From Lentibacter algarum (GTDB lineage Bacteria > Pseudomonadota > Alphaproteobacteria > Rhodobacterales > Rhodobacteraceae), in NCBI RefSeq assembly GCF_018860975.1, contig NZ_JAHKQI010000003.1, forward strand, positions 124,001 to 188,000: a stretch of DNA of 64,000 bases. The letters run 5' to 3'. Both the position numbers and the translations under genes were made by a program. The notes beneath the pieces are model-generated. The model saw only the letters and a program-made list of their open reading frames with translations. It was not told the origin of the DNA and did no database searches. Shown piece by piece: positions 17,218 through 25,304 of the stretch; position 1 is the stretch's first letter, and each line of letters opens with the position of its first letter.

Positions 17218-17824
17218 CCAAACCGGCAGCGACATCACAGCTTAGCGTCACCGGCCCGCTCACTTCATTTGAAGTGCCGATCAACGCACCCGCTGCAAGT
17301 GTCAGCCCGTCAAGCGGCCAGCGCAGCCCCTTTGAACGCGCCTGCAACGGCGCCAAAGGATACAGCGAAAAGCGCATTCCGACCGGCAGATCAAACCTTG
17401 CCTCGGCTGGTGCCAGAAAGGCGATGTCATGCGCGCCTATAAGAATACAGCGCTGCGCCGCAAAGCGCATCAGCCCATGATACGCTGCCAGCTGATGGTC
17501 AATCCGCCCGCCTGTAAAGCCGACCCCGAGCACCAACGGCGCGCTGATCCGGCTCAGGCATTTCTCGAAATCGGTGTCATCTTGGCGGCTAACCAAGAAT
17601 GTACGGCTTGGGTCTATCTTGGCTTTAACGGCGGAGGATATTGAATCAAAGTCACCGATCACCATGTCTGGCATGTGGTTATGCTTAACAAGCCAGTTGG
17701 CTCCACTGTCGGCGGCAACAAGCTTTCTGCTATACTCGTGCGCAAGCTCAAAGGCCTTTTTCCGGTGTTTTCCTCCACCAACCAGCAATACTGGTTCCGA
17801 ATCGTGGACAATAGCGGGAATCAT
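17132..17824 (-). CDS. Thiamine diphosphokinase
   Basis: The 230-residue enzyme transfers pyrophosphate from ATP to thiamine. Family motifs are present: VAADSGANWLVKH, MVIGDFDSI, the RQDDTDFEKCL segment with its D-x-T-D metal/ATP-binding group, and LGVGFTGGRIDHQL. The C-terminal domain is the usual thiamine-binding beta barrel. Its last 86 bases are shared, on the opposite strand, with the end of the DMT transporter gene. The ATG follows AAGG at about 11 bases. Confidence 0.88.
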   Translation of the reverse strand: MIPAIVHDSEPVLLVGGGKHRKKAFELAHEYSRKLVAADSGANWLVKHNHMPDMVIGDFDSISSAVKAKIDPSRTFLVSRQDDTDFEKCLSRISAPLVLGVGFTGGRIDHQLAAYHGLMRFAAQRCILIGAHDIAFLAPAEARFDLPVGMRFSLYPLAPLQARSKGLRWPLDGLTLAAGALIGTSNEVSGPVTLSCDVAAGLVILPLSALPAAVAGLRAAGGAWPARQTE

Positions 17825-17965
17825 GGCAGTTTTACCTTAATTGAAGAAACGAAACACAATGTTGACACCAAATGATACGCTTAAAATCTTACATTCGGTC
17901 ACCTTTCGACCATCTCGGCCGTCATTAACTGTTCCAACATAAAAAATTCTGTGGCGAGCAATAAC

Positions 17966-20140
17966 ATGGTTAACAACAAGATTCTTACAGTTTCCTACGG
18001 CACCTTCTCGTGCACATTGGAAGGCTTTGACGATTCTTTTGGCACAATGAAAGCCATTGCGGAGTATTTCCGTGATCTGGCCTCTGATGACCGCTATTTC
18101 GGTGCCGAGCCCCCCAGCCCCGATGCCGAAATGCTGGCGCGCATCGCCGAACGAGAAATTTCGCGGCGTGTTGAGGCCCATCGTGAAGACAACACTTTCG
18201 TTCTTAAAGCCGATGCCGGTTCTATTCTTCCTGTCGCAGCGAAGGCACCTGAGGGTGAGCCACAGGCAGAGACCCTGGCAGAAGCGCAGCCAGAAGCCCA
18301 GACAGAAACGCAGCCAGAAATGCAGCCAGAGCCGGAGGCCAAACCCGAGGTTGCTGTTGAAGAAGTCGCCGAACAGGCCGCTCCGCTTGTGGCCCAAGAG
18401 ATTGAAGAAACACCTGTAGAAACGGCAACTGCCGAAGTGAGCGAAGCACCAGTTGCCCCGGCGCCGGTAGCTTCCGAGCCTGTTTCCGAGCCCGTTTCCG
18501 AGCCTGTAGCAGAATCCAAACCAGCTTCAGATATCGACATTTCCGGCCTCTCGGCACTGGTTGCCGAAAGTGTTGCCGACACCACCGATGCGATCACGCC
18601 TGACGAGATCACACCAGAAGTTGTTGAGGAAGTCGTTGAGGCCGAAGTTGAAGCGATCACCGAGGTTGAACCGCAAGCCCCGAAAGCAGCTGCTGATCCA
18701 GACAGCGTTGCCGCAAAACTCCAGCGCATTCGCGATGTTGTTTCAAAGACCGGCGACGAAAGCGACTTCTCGGAAGACGAGCATGCCAGCGACATGTTGC
18801 ATGACGACGAAGACGCAAACGAGCCGTTCTTTGAGCCAAGTGACGACCTTTCAGAACTGCTTGGCGAGGCAGATCAGGACGAAGACGCCCTGACACCAGT
18901 AGCTGTAGTTGACGATGCGCCTGTTGCCGAAGAAGAAGATGATGATGATGATGACATTGCTGCTCTGCTTGGCAAAATGACAGCCGCTACCGAGGACGAT
19001 GACAGCTACGACGAAACTTACGACGACGAGATCGAAGCCGAGGAAACCGTTGCTGAAGCAGCACCGAAAGCAGCACCGCTGCGCGCCCGTGTCATCAAGA
19101 TGAAACGAGCCGATTTCGAAGCTGCCGTTGCTGATGGTTACATCGAAGAGGGTGACGACGGTGACGATGCCAATGACGACGCAGATGATATTACGCCTGC
19201 CTCAAGCCTGAGCGCCGATGAGGAAGCTGAACTGCGCCAGGAGTTGGCTGAAGTTGAAGCCGAACTTGCTGAAGCCTTTGGCCACGAAGATAAGGGCGCT
19301 GTTGAAGCCATATCGGAGCTTGAGGACGAGCTTGAAGACGACGTTGAAGAAAACGTCGGCATCCTTGCCGCCGAAGCAGACGGCGAAGACACCGCAGGCA
19401 ACATGTTCTCTGACGAGCAGCCTGCCGACGAACAACCAACAGAAGCCGAAAAGCCACGCCGAAGCGACCGCCTCAATGAGAGCACCGATGCCCAAATGGG
19501 CCGCATTCTTGAGGAAACCAACAGCCAGCTTCAGGACGAAACGGGCAAAGGCCGCCGCAATGCCATCGCTCATTTGCGCGCCGCGGTTGCCGCAACCGAA
19601 GCCGAACGCGGTGCCGGTGGTGATCTTGGTGCCGACGGCCGCGACACGGAAGTTTACCGTGATGATCTGGAAACAGCCGTGCGTCCGCGCCGCCCCGCCG
19701 CCAAAGCCCACACCGCCCGTCCGGCCGCGCCGCTTAAACTGGTTGCAGAACAACGGATTGATACGCCCGTGTCCAAAGCACCTGTGCGCCCACGCCGCAT
19801 CCGCGCCGCAACAACAACAGTTGCGCCGGTTGGGTCTCCTGCGCAAGACACCGAGTTTGCTGACTATATCGACGAAGTCGGCGCCTATAATCTTGGTGAA
19901 GTGCTTGAAGCCGCAGCGTCGTTCATGGCCTTTGTTGAAGGCCACGAGCAGTTTTCACGTCCGCAGCTTATGTCAAAGCTCAATGCCACCGAGCACGCCG
20001 ACACAGCCCGCGAAGACCGGTTGCGCTCGTTTGGTCAACTGCTGCGTGAGGGCAAGATCCGCAAACTCGGCGGCGGCCGTTTTGAAGCGGCCGAGGACAT
20101 TTCCTATCGCCCTACAGCAGCCCGCGCGGCTGACGCCTAA
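17966..20140 (+). CDS. Very acidic, long low-complexity protein of unknown function
   Basis: The 724-residue product has a compact N-terminal domain (residues 1-60, KILTVSYGTFSCTLEGFDD then a helix), a central region of about 520 residues very rich in Glu, Asp, Ala, Pro and Val with Asp/Glu runs, and a C-terminal folded domain (about 620-720, DYIDEVGAYNLGEVLEAAASF then a winged-helix-like EDRLRSFGQLLREGKIRKLGGGRFEAA). No signal peptide or membrane helix is seen. The shape suggests a cytoplasmic scaffold or regulator, but that is inference. A GTG at 17951 is an alternative start. A terminator follows. Confidence 0.8.
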   Translation: MVNNKILTVSYGTFSCTLEGFDDSFGTMKAIAEYFRDLASDDRYFGAEPPSPDAEMLARIAEREISRRVEAHREDNTFVLKADAGSILPVAAKAPEGEPQAETLAEAQPEAQTETQPEMQPEPEAKPEVAVEEVAEQAAPLVAQEIEETPVETATAEVSEAPVAPAPVASEPVSEPVSEPVAESKPASDIDISGLSALVAESVADTTDAITPDEITPEVVEEVVEAEVEAITEVEPQAPKAAADPDSVAAKLQRIRDVVSKTGDESDFSEDEHASDMLHDDEDANEPFFEPSDDLSELLGEADQDEDALTPVAVVDDAPVAEEEDDDDDDIAALLGKMTAATEDDDSYDETYDDEIEAEETVAEAAPKAAPLRARVIKMKRADFEAAVADGYIEEGDDGDDANDDADDITPASSLSADEEAELRQELAEVEAELAEAFGHEDKGAVEAISELEDELEDDVEENVGILAAEADGEDTAGNMFSDEQPADEQPTEAEKPRRSDRLNESTDAQMGRILEETNSQLQDETGKGRRNAIAHLRAAVAATEAERGAGGDLGADGRDTEVYRDDLETAVRPRRPAAKAHTARPAAPLKLVAEQRIDTPVSKAPVRPRRIRAATTTVAPVGSPAQDTEFADYIDEVGAYNLGEVLEAAASFMAFVEGHEQFSRPQLMSKLNATEHADTAREDRLRSFGQLLREGKIRKLGGGRFEAAEDISYRPTAARAADA

Positions 20141-20168
20141 GACTTTAGCTTTTCAAGAATTTTCCCCT

Positions 20169-20230
20169 GAGTCTCATCCGAGACTCTTGACTGCTCAAAC
20201 TAGGGCGCCCCTCGCGGGCGCCCCTTTTTG
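20169..20230 (+). terminator. Double hairpin with T-run after the acidic protein gene
   Basis: A first hairpin (GAGTCTC-ATCC-GAGACTC, 20169-20186) is followed by a GC-rich 8-base stem GGGCGCCC / GGGCGCCC (20203-20210 and 20216-20223) and CTTTTTG, a standard intrinsic terminator. Confidence 0.85.
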
Positions 20231-20274
20231 TTGCCTTCTGTGTGATCGCCTTACATAGCCTCGCTCAGTCTCGC

Positions 20275-20463
20275 TCAAAAGGAGAATCGCGCATGGAATC
20301 GTGCATGGAGTTGTTTTCCTGCGCGACCAATCTCTAACGCCCGGGGCTCGTGCAGCACCTCGCCGTCGCCGATTATTACGGTCAAGCGCGGCTCATGCAT
20401 CATGTCGCGGTAAAGGGCCAACGGTTCATAAAATGGCCGCAAATCGCTGTTAACACGCGTCAT
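20275..20463 (-). CDS. Possible small protein, divergent from an HTH gene
   Basis: A 62-residue frame starts at an ATG that shares its bases with the start of the plus-strand HTH gene (20462). The product has no motif I recognise and is basic at its C-terminus. No clear ribosome site is seen. It fills most of an otherwise empty 320-base gap, so it is recorded at low confidence. Confidence 0.25.
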   Translation of the reverse strand: MTRVNSDLRPFYEPLALYRDMMHEPRLTVIIGDGEVLHEPRALEIGRAGKQLHARFHARFSF

Positions 20464-20797
20464 GCCTACGATTTTTCGAGACGCATTTTTGCGCGCCCTG
20501 ACACAAACTGATCAACCGCTTGAGCAAGTCGCCGTTGCCGCCGATGTGCCGCTAGCGCGCCTTGCGTCATTGATCGACGGCGACACCATAACACTCAGTG
20601 TTGACGAAGCCGCGCGTATCGCGCAGAGCCTTGGCACTAGTCTTGATCAGCTTTTGGGTGATCCTGCATTGTCAGGCCATATTCAGATAGCGCAGCTCTA
20701 CTCCGGACTACCGCCTTTGCTAAAAGCTCAACTCGAAGCCTACGCCCGAGCGCTTGCTGACGAAGCGGATCATCCTCACTCACCCAAGCCTCGATAG
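20462..20797 (+). CDS. Small helix-turn-helix (XRE-like) regulator
   Basis: The 111-residue protein shows a Cro/C1-type HTH: FLRALTQTDQPLEQVAVAADVPLARLASLIDG followed by VDEAARIAQSLGTSLDQLLG. The C-terminal part is a short helix of unknown role. It is probably a DNA-binding repressor. It lies 120 bases before a second HTH gene on the same strand, so the two may be one unit. Confidence 0.7.
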   Translation: MPTIFRDAFLRALTQTDQPLEQVAVAADVPLARLASLIDGDTITLSVDEAARIAQSLGTSLDQLLGDPALSGHIQIAQLYSGLPPLLKAQLEAYARALADEADHPHSPKPR

Positions 20798-20917
20798 TTT
20801 TTCGGTTCTCCATCCCCAGTCGCGCCTTACTCGCAGAAATAAAGGTGAAGGTTGCGCAAAATGCTGCAAGCTGTCAAAACTTGTGTAAAAATATCTACAT
20901 ATGTGGAAACAGAGGCC

Positions 20918-21640
20918 ATGATCCCTGACAAAATTACACATTTGTGTAAACTCAAGAACGTCACCCTGCGCGCCGCCTGCCAAGCTGCGGGGTTAAAATA
21001 CTCGACGTTGCATGCCCAGATCGCCCACAACAGGCCTATACCTTTTTCCACGATCGACAAGCTCTCACGCGCACTCAACATACCGCTGAGTTTCTTTTCT
21101 GATCAGCAACCGGTGTTTCAGTTTGCCCCGAACACCGCCGGGCCGGCCCCCGACCAAATGATGCTAACACTTGAGCGCTCTTTCAATGAGCAAAGCAAAG
21201 CGCTTATAAATCAAGGCATTAACATAAGCATCGACGACGTGCTTGACTGGCTTGTGCATGTCGACTTTCGCTTGACCGAATTTGATTGGCTTAAAGACAG
21301 GGTTGATATCTATCACCCGCTAGAAGAAGGGGACATCATGGCGCAGCCCTTTGCAGTCGGCAAACAAAGCCTCGCTGCGCAACTTCTCGGATTCTCGCGT
21401 GAGACAGACCTCAAAGACTATTATGAGCGCTTTGACCCCGACAATGTTGCTCAAATCAGATTGTCCCATAAGGCCATCGAACCGCAGAAGTATACCGTCA
21501 CCGATCAGCCCTTTGTCGCGCAAAAAAACGGGGCCGAGATCAGAGGCAGCTATCGCAAGCTCATGGCCGGCGTGCGGGACACCAAGGGATCACCCTTTAC
21601 GCTTGTTTTTTGCCGCCTCATCCGGATCATCAATGAGTAA
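20918..21640 (+). CDS. HTH regulator with C-terminal PAS-like sensory domain
   Basis: From ATG 20918 the protein has 240 residues: an N-terminal Cro-type HTH (KITHLCKLKNVTLRAACQAAGLKYSTLHAQI, then SRALNIPLSFFSD) and a C-terminal domain that looks alpha/beta and PAS-like (DVLDWLVHVDFRLTEFDWLKD onward, ending in SPFTLVFCRLIRIINE). The ligand is unknown. The last 51 bases overlap the end of the convergent acetyltransferase-like gene. A longer frame from 20852 has no ribosome site; the chosen ATG has GAGG very close by, so the start is uncertain. Confidence 0.65.
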   Translation: MIPDKITHLCKLKNVTLRAACQAAGLKYSTLHAQIAHNRPIPFSTIDKLSRALNIPLSFFSDQQPVFQFAPNTAGPAPDQMMLTLERSFNEQSKALINQGINISIDDVLDWLVHVDFRLTEFDWLKDRVDIYHPLEEGDIMAQPFAVGKQSLAAQLLGFSRETDLKDYYERFDPDNVAQIRLSHKAIEPQKYTVTDQPFVAQKNGAEIRGSYRKLMAGVRDTKGSPFTLVFCRLIRIINE

Positions 21641-22279
21641 GCTGTGCAACAAGTCGGCTTTGGCGTGGTAGATTACCGCCATATCATTGGTGCGTAGAAA
21701 CGGCGCAGAGGCGCCCCATGTGAAAGCCCCGTGCGTGATGGAGGCAAATCCGTAGACATCCTGAAGCGAGCGGTGCTGATAAGGGATATGCGCAAAGACC
21801 CAATCAAACGAAGGCCAGGTCATCGCTGAAAGTATGACGCAAAGCCGCACATACTCGCGCAGAACCTGCCGTTTGCCACGCGCGGCATCAGAGATGTGCA
21901 AATCGCCCAGGTAGATCAAGTCACCTCTCAGCCGGTCGTTCAGCGGCCGAGCAACATGTTCCAGATCAGCTTCGATACCATACTGCGCGTTGGTCGAACG
22001 GGCGATGTAATGCTCAAAGCTCTCTTGCCCAAGTCCGATAAGCTGCGCAGCCAGCCCGCCAACGATTTCGCCATCAAGCTTGAGAAACAGCCAGAATGCC
22101 CGCCCCTCGGTAAAGTCGTTGCGACGGGTGTCAAACATCGGTGAGCGAAAGGGCTTGCCGGTTTGCTGCACCAACTCTTCAATTTCAGCAAAGTCATCGG
22201 TTGCCAGCACATCAAAGCCAAGCGCCTTGAGCTTCGCCAAATGCTGCGCAGCTCGGGTGGTTAACTTCATTTGAAACAT
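21590..22279 (-). CDS. Acetyltransferase-like protein, function unknown
   Basis: The 229-residue protein resembles the GNAT fold: a central strand FWLFLKLDGEIVGGLAAQLIGL, then LIYLGDLHISDAARGKRQVLREYVRL, which matches the acetyl-CoA binding turn and helix, followed by FDWVFAHIPYQH. The assignment is from pattern only. It converges on the PAS-like HTH regulator with a 51-base overlap, hinting that the two belong to one small locus. An autoinducer synthase-like role cannot be excluded but has no direct support. Confidence 0.55.
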   Translation of the reverse strand: MFQMKLTTRAAQHLAKLKALGFDVLATDDFAEIEELVQQTGKPFRSPMFDTRRNDFTEGRAFWLFLKLDGEIVGGLAAQLIGLGQESFEHYIARSTNAQYGIEADLEHVARPLNDRLRGDLIYLGDLHISDAARGKRQVLREYVRLCVILSAMTWPSFDWVFAHIPYQHRSLQDVYGFASITHGAFTWGASAPFLRTNDMAVIYHAKADLLHSLLIDDPDEAAKNKRKG

Positions 22280-22427
22280 CGTAAGTATCTGCTCTGCCTA
22301 AAAATGCTTTTACTTTTCAAACTTGATGCAACAGAAGGCCGCTACTTTCAACCACAAGCTCGGGTTGTGCGCGGGAATGAGCGATAATCCTCAGAGGGCA
22401 AAGTCGATACTCATCTTACAAAGAGAG

Positions 22428-22514
22428 TGGTGCGGTCGGAGGGACTCGAACCCTCACGAGTGTTACCTCACAGCGACCTCAACGCTGCGCGTCTACCAAT
22501 TCCGCCACGACCGC
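22428..22514 (-). tRNA. tRNA-Leu (anticodon GAG)
   Basis: Read on the minus strand, the 87-base gene starts GCGGTCGTGGCGGAATTGGT and folds as a class II tRNA: acceptor stem GCGGTCG / CGACCGC, the D-arm GGCGGAATTGGTAGACGC typical of leucine tRNAs, an anticodon stem CAGCG / CGCTG enclosing TTGAGGT (anticodon GAG), a long variable arm, and the GGTTCGAGTCC T-arm. The 3' CCA is encoded (22428-22430). Confidence 0.95.
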
Positions 22515-22609
22515 ATGTCTTGACTTGGTGAACGGCGTGATAGCCTGAGGCCAAGCAGATGTGAAGAGCAAATAAGCCTGCGGGCAGAATTATTCTTGGC
22601 GGTATGTTT

Positions 22610-23086
22610 TCAAAGCAGCCGCCAGCGCCTTATCAGCACGATCAACCCCAGCACACCGAGGCTGAATATGGCCCAGAACCCCAAGGTTTCATTGCCCGCA
22701 AGCAGTGTGCGTGACAGGATGCGCCCGGGAACGAGGGTAAACAGCCCCGCGCCAAGCAAGCCGAGGATCGCGCCGATCAGTGAGGCTTTATGGCCGCGAA
22801 TGTCGCCCGCCCGCGCCCGCCTCACCGCCAGAACCAGCGAAATCAACGTGATCACCGACAGAATGTGAATCGGGCTCCAAGCCCCCCAAAGCTTGATTGT
22901 GCTGATCCAGAACGAGCTCAACGCCGTTGCCGCCATCGCAACCACCCAGAGCCTCCCGAGGGCTTTGTGCAGACGGTCACCCTTGCGGCGCATCAGCATC
23001 ACCGGTGTCAGGGCGACAGAGGCCAGCGCAGCCGCAAGATGCAACTGTATCGCCGGGTTTGCCTCAAGGATTGGTTGAAAACTCAT
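22610..23086 (-). CDS. DUF2306-type small membrane protein
   Basis: The 158-residue protein has about four membrane helices. Between them lie the conserved RKGDRLHKALGRLWV and ARAGDIRGHKASL segments with the histidine-lysine pair seen in DUF2306 and related heme-binding-like membrane proteins. Function is unknown. It is divergent from a membrane LytTR regulator across about 100 bases, a layout in which the regulator often controls the neighbour. Confidence 0.7.
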   Translation of the reverse strand: MSFQPILEANPAIQLHLAAALASVALTPVMLMRRKGDRLHKALGRLWVVAMAATALSSFWISTIKLWGAWSPIHILSVITLISLVLAVRRARAGDIRGHKASLIGAILGLLGAGLFTLVPGRILSRTLLAGNETLGFWAIFSLGVLGLIVLIRRWRLL

Positions 23087-23188
23087 CTGAAAGCTCCTTT
23101 GTCTTGGCTTGGAATTGGCCGTGAAAATGGGCTAAGACAGGCCGAGCCCTCTGTCAGCCGCGCTTGTGGCGAAATGCTAGGAAACTAC

Positions 23189-23971
23189 GTGAACACCAGC
23201 CCCTCGCATTACGCGCTTCGTGAAACGCGGCGCTACTTTACCGAGACACGCTTTGTTGTCGGGCTCGCGGCTGTGGCTTTGTTGCTGGCGGTCTCTGGCC
23301 CATTTGGCACCCATACCAGCATGAGTTTCGCGCCGCGCCTTGCTTACTGGGCGTTCACCGCGCCGCTCACCTTTGCGCTTGGCGGCTATGTATCGGCTTA
23401 CATGTCAGAGCGGTTTCGCAATGCCACGCCGGTTTGGCTTGCCCCTCTCACGGCGGCGGTTGGCACGGCCGTAAGCGTCACGCTGCTTGTGGTGCTGCTC
23501 AACTGGCTGGCCTTTGGCCTCGCGCCGACGGATCCTGCCTACATCACTGGGCTGGCGTTTTCGGTCTTTGTCACGGCGGCGATCATCGCACTGGCGCTGC
23601 ACTACACGTCAAATCATGCATCCGCTGATACCGCCGACGATAGCGCCACGGCCCCGCCTGCCCTTTTGCAACGACTTGAGCTCGCCAAGCGCGGGGCTTT
23701 GGTGTCGCTTGCGGTGCAGGATCACTATGTTGAAGTCATAACAACCAAGGGCGCCTCGCTGTTGCTCATGCGCCTCTCAGATGCCATCAAGGAAACCGGC
23801 CGCAATACCGGCATGCAGGTGCATCGCTCGCATTGGGTTGCTTTTGCACAGATCAGCAATGTCACCCGCGAAGGTGACAAGGCACGTATTGCGCTTAAAG
23901 ACGGGCGCGACATTCCCGCCTCCCGCAGCTATATTCCGGCTCTTAAGCAAGCTGGGCTTTTACCGCAGTAA
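23189..23971 (+). CDS. Membrane-bound LytTR family transcriptional regulator
   Basis: The 260-residue protein has four membrane helices (about 20-140) and a C-terminal LytTR DNA-binding domain (about 160-260: KRGALVSLAVQDHYVEVITTKG, then MQVHRSHWVAF and PASRSYIPALKQ). GTG 23189 is preferred because AGGAAA stands 5 bases before it; ATG 23174 is an in-frame alternative. It lacks a receiver domain, so it probably senses membrane or envelope state directly. It is divergent from the DUF2306 gene and ends 9 bases before lipB. Confidence 0.8.
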   Translation: MNTSPSHYALRETRRYFTETRFVVGLAAVALLLAVSGPFGTHTSMSFAPRLAYWAFTAPLTFALGGYVSAYMSERFRNATPVWLAPLTAAVGTAVSVTLLVVLLNWLAFGLAPTDPAYITGLAFSVFVTAAIIALALHYTSNHASADTADDSATAPPALLQRLELAKRGALVSLAVQDHYVEVITTKGASLLLMRLSDAIKETGRNTGMQVHRSHWVAFAQISNVTREGDKARIALKDGRDIPASRSYIPALKQAGLLPQ

Positions 23972-23980
23972 GGACGTGCA

Positions 23981-24676
23981 ATGATCGAATGGAAAGTGAC
24001 CGACGGGCTGACCGACTACGCCGAGGCGTTGGCCTTTATGGAGGCGCGTGTCGCCGGTATCGCTGATGGCACCGAGGCCGAGTGCATTTGGTTGCTTGAG
24101 CATCCACCGCTCTACACCGCGGGCACTTCAGCCAAGCCCGCTGATCTGGTAGACCCCGAGCGCTTTCCCGTGCATGAGGCCCGTCGCGGAGGGCAATACA
24201 CCTACCACGGCCCCGGCCAGCGCGTTGTCTACGTGATGCTCAATGTCGCCGAGCGTGGTCGCGATGTGCGCTGTTTTGTGCGAGACTTGGAGACATGGGT
24301 GATCAACACCCTCGCCGAGTTCAACGTTGAAGGCCACATCCGCGCAGGCCGTGTTGGTGTTTGGGTTGAGCGGGGTGACAAGCCCCTCACCGCGACAGGG
24401 CAGTTGCAAGAAGACAAGATCGCCGCAATCGGCATTCGTCTGCGCAAGTGGATCAGCTTTCATGGCATCTCGATCAACCTCGAGCCGGACTTGGAGCATT
24501 TCACCGGCATCGTGCCCTGCGGCATCACCGAACATGGCATCACCTCGCTGGTTGACCTCGGTCTGCCCGTTAACATGGATGACCTCGACGCCGCTCTGCG
24601 CCTGACATTTGACGGTGTATTTGAGGCACGTTCCGCTTTTAGCTGCGACAATCTAACCGCGCCATCTGGCTTGTAG
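23981..24676 (+). CDS. lipB: Lipoyl(octanoyl) transferase
   Basis: LipB moves octanoate from acyl carrier protein to the lipoyl domains of proteins such as GcvH and the 2-oxoacid dehydrogenases. The 231-residue product contains [20 protein letters not shown], the catalytic lysine region [15 protein letters not shown] and the catalytic cysteine motif [15 protein letters not shown]. An AAGGA ribosome site lies before ATG 23981, within 9 bases of the LytTR stop. GcvH in this same window (50.3 kb) is an expected substrate. Confidence 0.93.
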   Translation: MIEWKVTDGLTDYAEALAFMEARVAGIADGTEAECIWLLEHPPLYTAGTSAKPADLVDPERFPVHEARRGGQYTYHGPGQRVVYVMLNVAERGRDVRCFVRDLETWVINTLAEFNVEGHIRAGRVGVWVERGDKPLTATGQLQEDKIAAIGIRLRKWISFHGISINLEPDLEHFTGIVPCGITEHGITSLVDLGLPVNMDDLDAALRLTFDGVFEARSAFSCDNLTAPSGL

Positions 24677-24687
24677 CAGTCATGGTC

Positions 24688-24704
24688 TGCCTATACATTA
24701 GGCA
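24688..24704. promoter_or_regulatory. Inverted repeat before the cytochrome c gene
   Basis: TGCCTA-TACAT-TAGGCA is a perfect 6-base inverted repeat 30 bases before the start codon. It overlaps a possible -10 hexamer (TATACA), so it could be an operator. No regulator is assigned. Confidence 0.35.
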
Positions 24705-24734
24705 ATGAAAAAACTGTAACCCGAGGTTCATGAT

Positions 24735-25199
24735 ATGAAAACGCTTCTTACTGCAACCGCTCTGGCCGCTCTTGCCCTTCCTGCATTCGCCGAGGGCGAT
24801 GTTGAAAAAGGTGAAAAGGTCTTCAAGAGATGTAAGGCCTGCCACACGATCGCATCCGAGGACGAAGTTATCTTCAAAGGCGGCAAAACCGGCCCGAACC
24901 TTTACGGTGTTATCGGTCGCGTTGCAGGCTCGCAAGAAGGCTTCAAGTATAGCAAAGGCCTTACCGAAGCCGCCGAAGCCGAGTTTGTCTGGACTGAAGA
25001 AACGCTCGCGGCTTATTCCGTCGATCCGAAAGCATGGCTCGGTGACAATGGTTACGATCCCAAGTCCAAGATGAGCTTCAAGCTCAAGAAAGGTGGCGAA
25101 GATGTTGCCGCCTACCTCGCAAGTGTTGGCCCGGTCATGGAAGAAGCCGCACCAGAGGCCGAAGCCGAAACAACAGAAGAACCCGCCGCAAGCGAGTGA
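24735..25199 (+). CDS. Soluble periplasmic cytochrome c (c2/c550 type)
   Basis: The 154-residue precursor begins with a signal peptide (KTLLTATALAALALPAFA) cleaved near residue 19, then the heme site RCKACHTI (C-x-x-C-H) and a distal SKMSFKL methionine that probably is the axial ligand. The mature protein is a class I cytochrome c that carries electrons between the bc1 complex and oxidases. The tail is unusually acidic (EEAAPEAEAETTEEPAASE). The stop codon opens a run of TGATC repeats, then a terminator. Confidence 0.9.
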   Translation: MKTLLTATALAALALPAFAEGDVEKGEKVFKRCKACHTIASEDEVIFKGGKTGPNLYGVIGRVAGSQEGFKYSKGLTEAAEAEFVWTEETLAAYSVDPKAWLGDNGYDPKSKMSFKLKKGGEDVAAYLASVGPVMEEAAPEAEAETTEEPAASE

Positions 25200-25224
25200 T
25201 CTGATCTGATCTGATCTGATCTGA
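25197..25224. repeat. TGATC pentanucleotide tandem repeat at a stop codon
   Basis: Five full TGATC units plus TGA run from 25197 to 25224; the first TGA is the stop of the cytochrome c gene. Slippage would not alter the protein because the first unit ends it. Confidence 0.9.
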
Positions 25225-25240
25225 CATAAGTTAACAGCAA

Positions 25241-25270
25241 AACGCCTCAGCAAAGTCTGGGGCGTTTTTC
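25241..25270 (+). terminator. Intrinsic terminator of the cytochrome c gene
   Basis: AACGCCTCAG and CTGGGGCGTT pair (one G-T pair) around CAAAGT, followed by a run of T. It closes the cytochrome c transcript. Confidence 0.85.
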
Positions 25271-25304
25271 GTTGGGCCTCACTGCAACGCTGCGCAACTG
25301 CACT

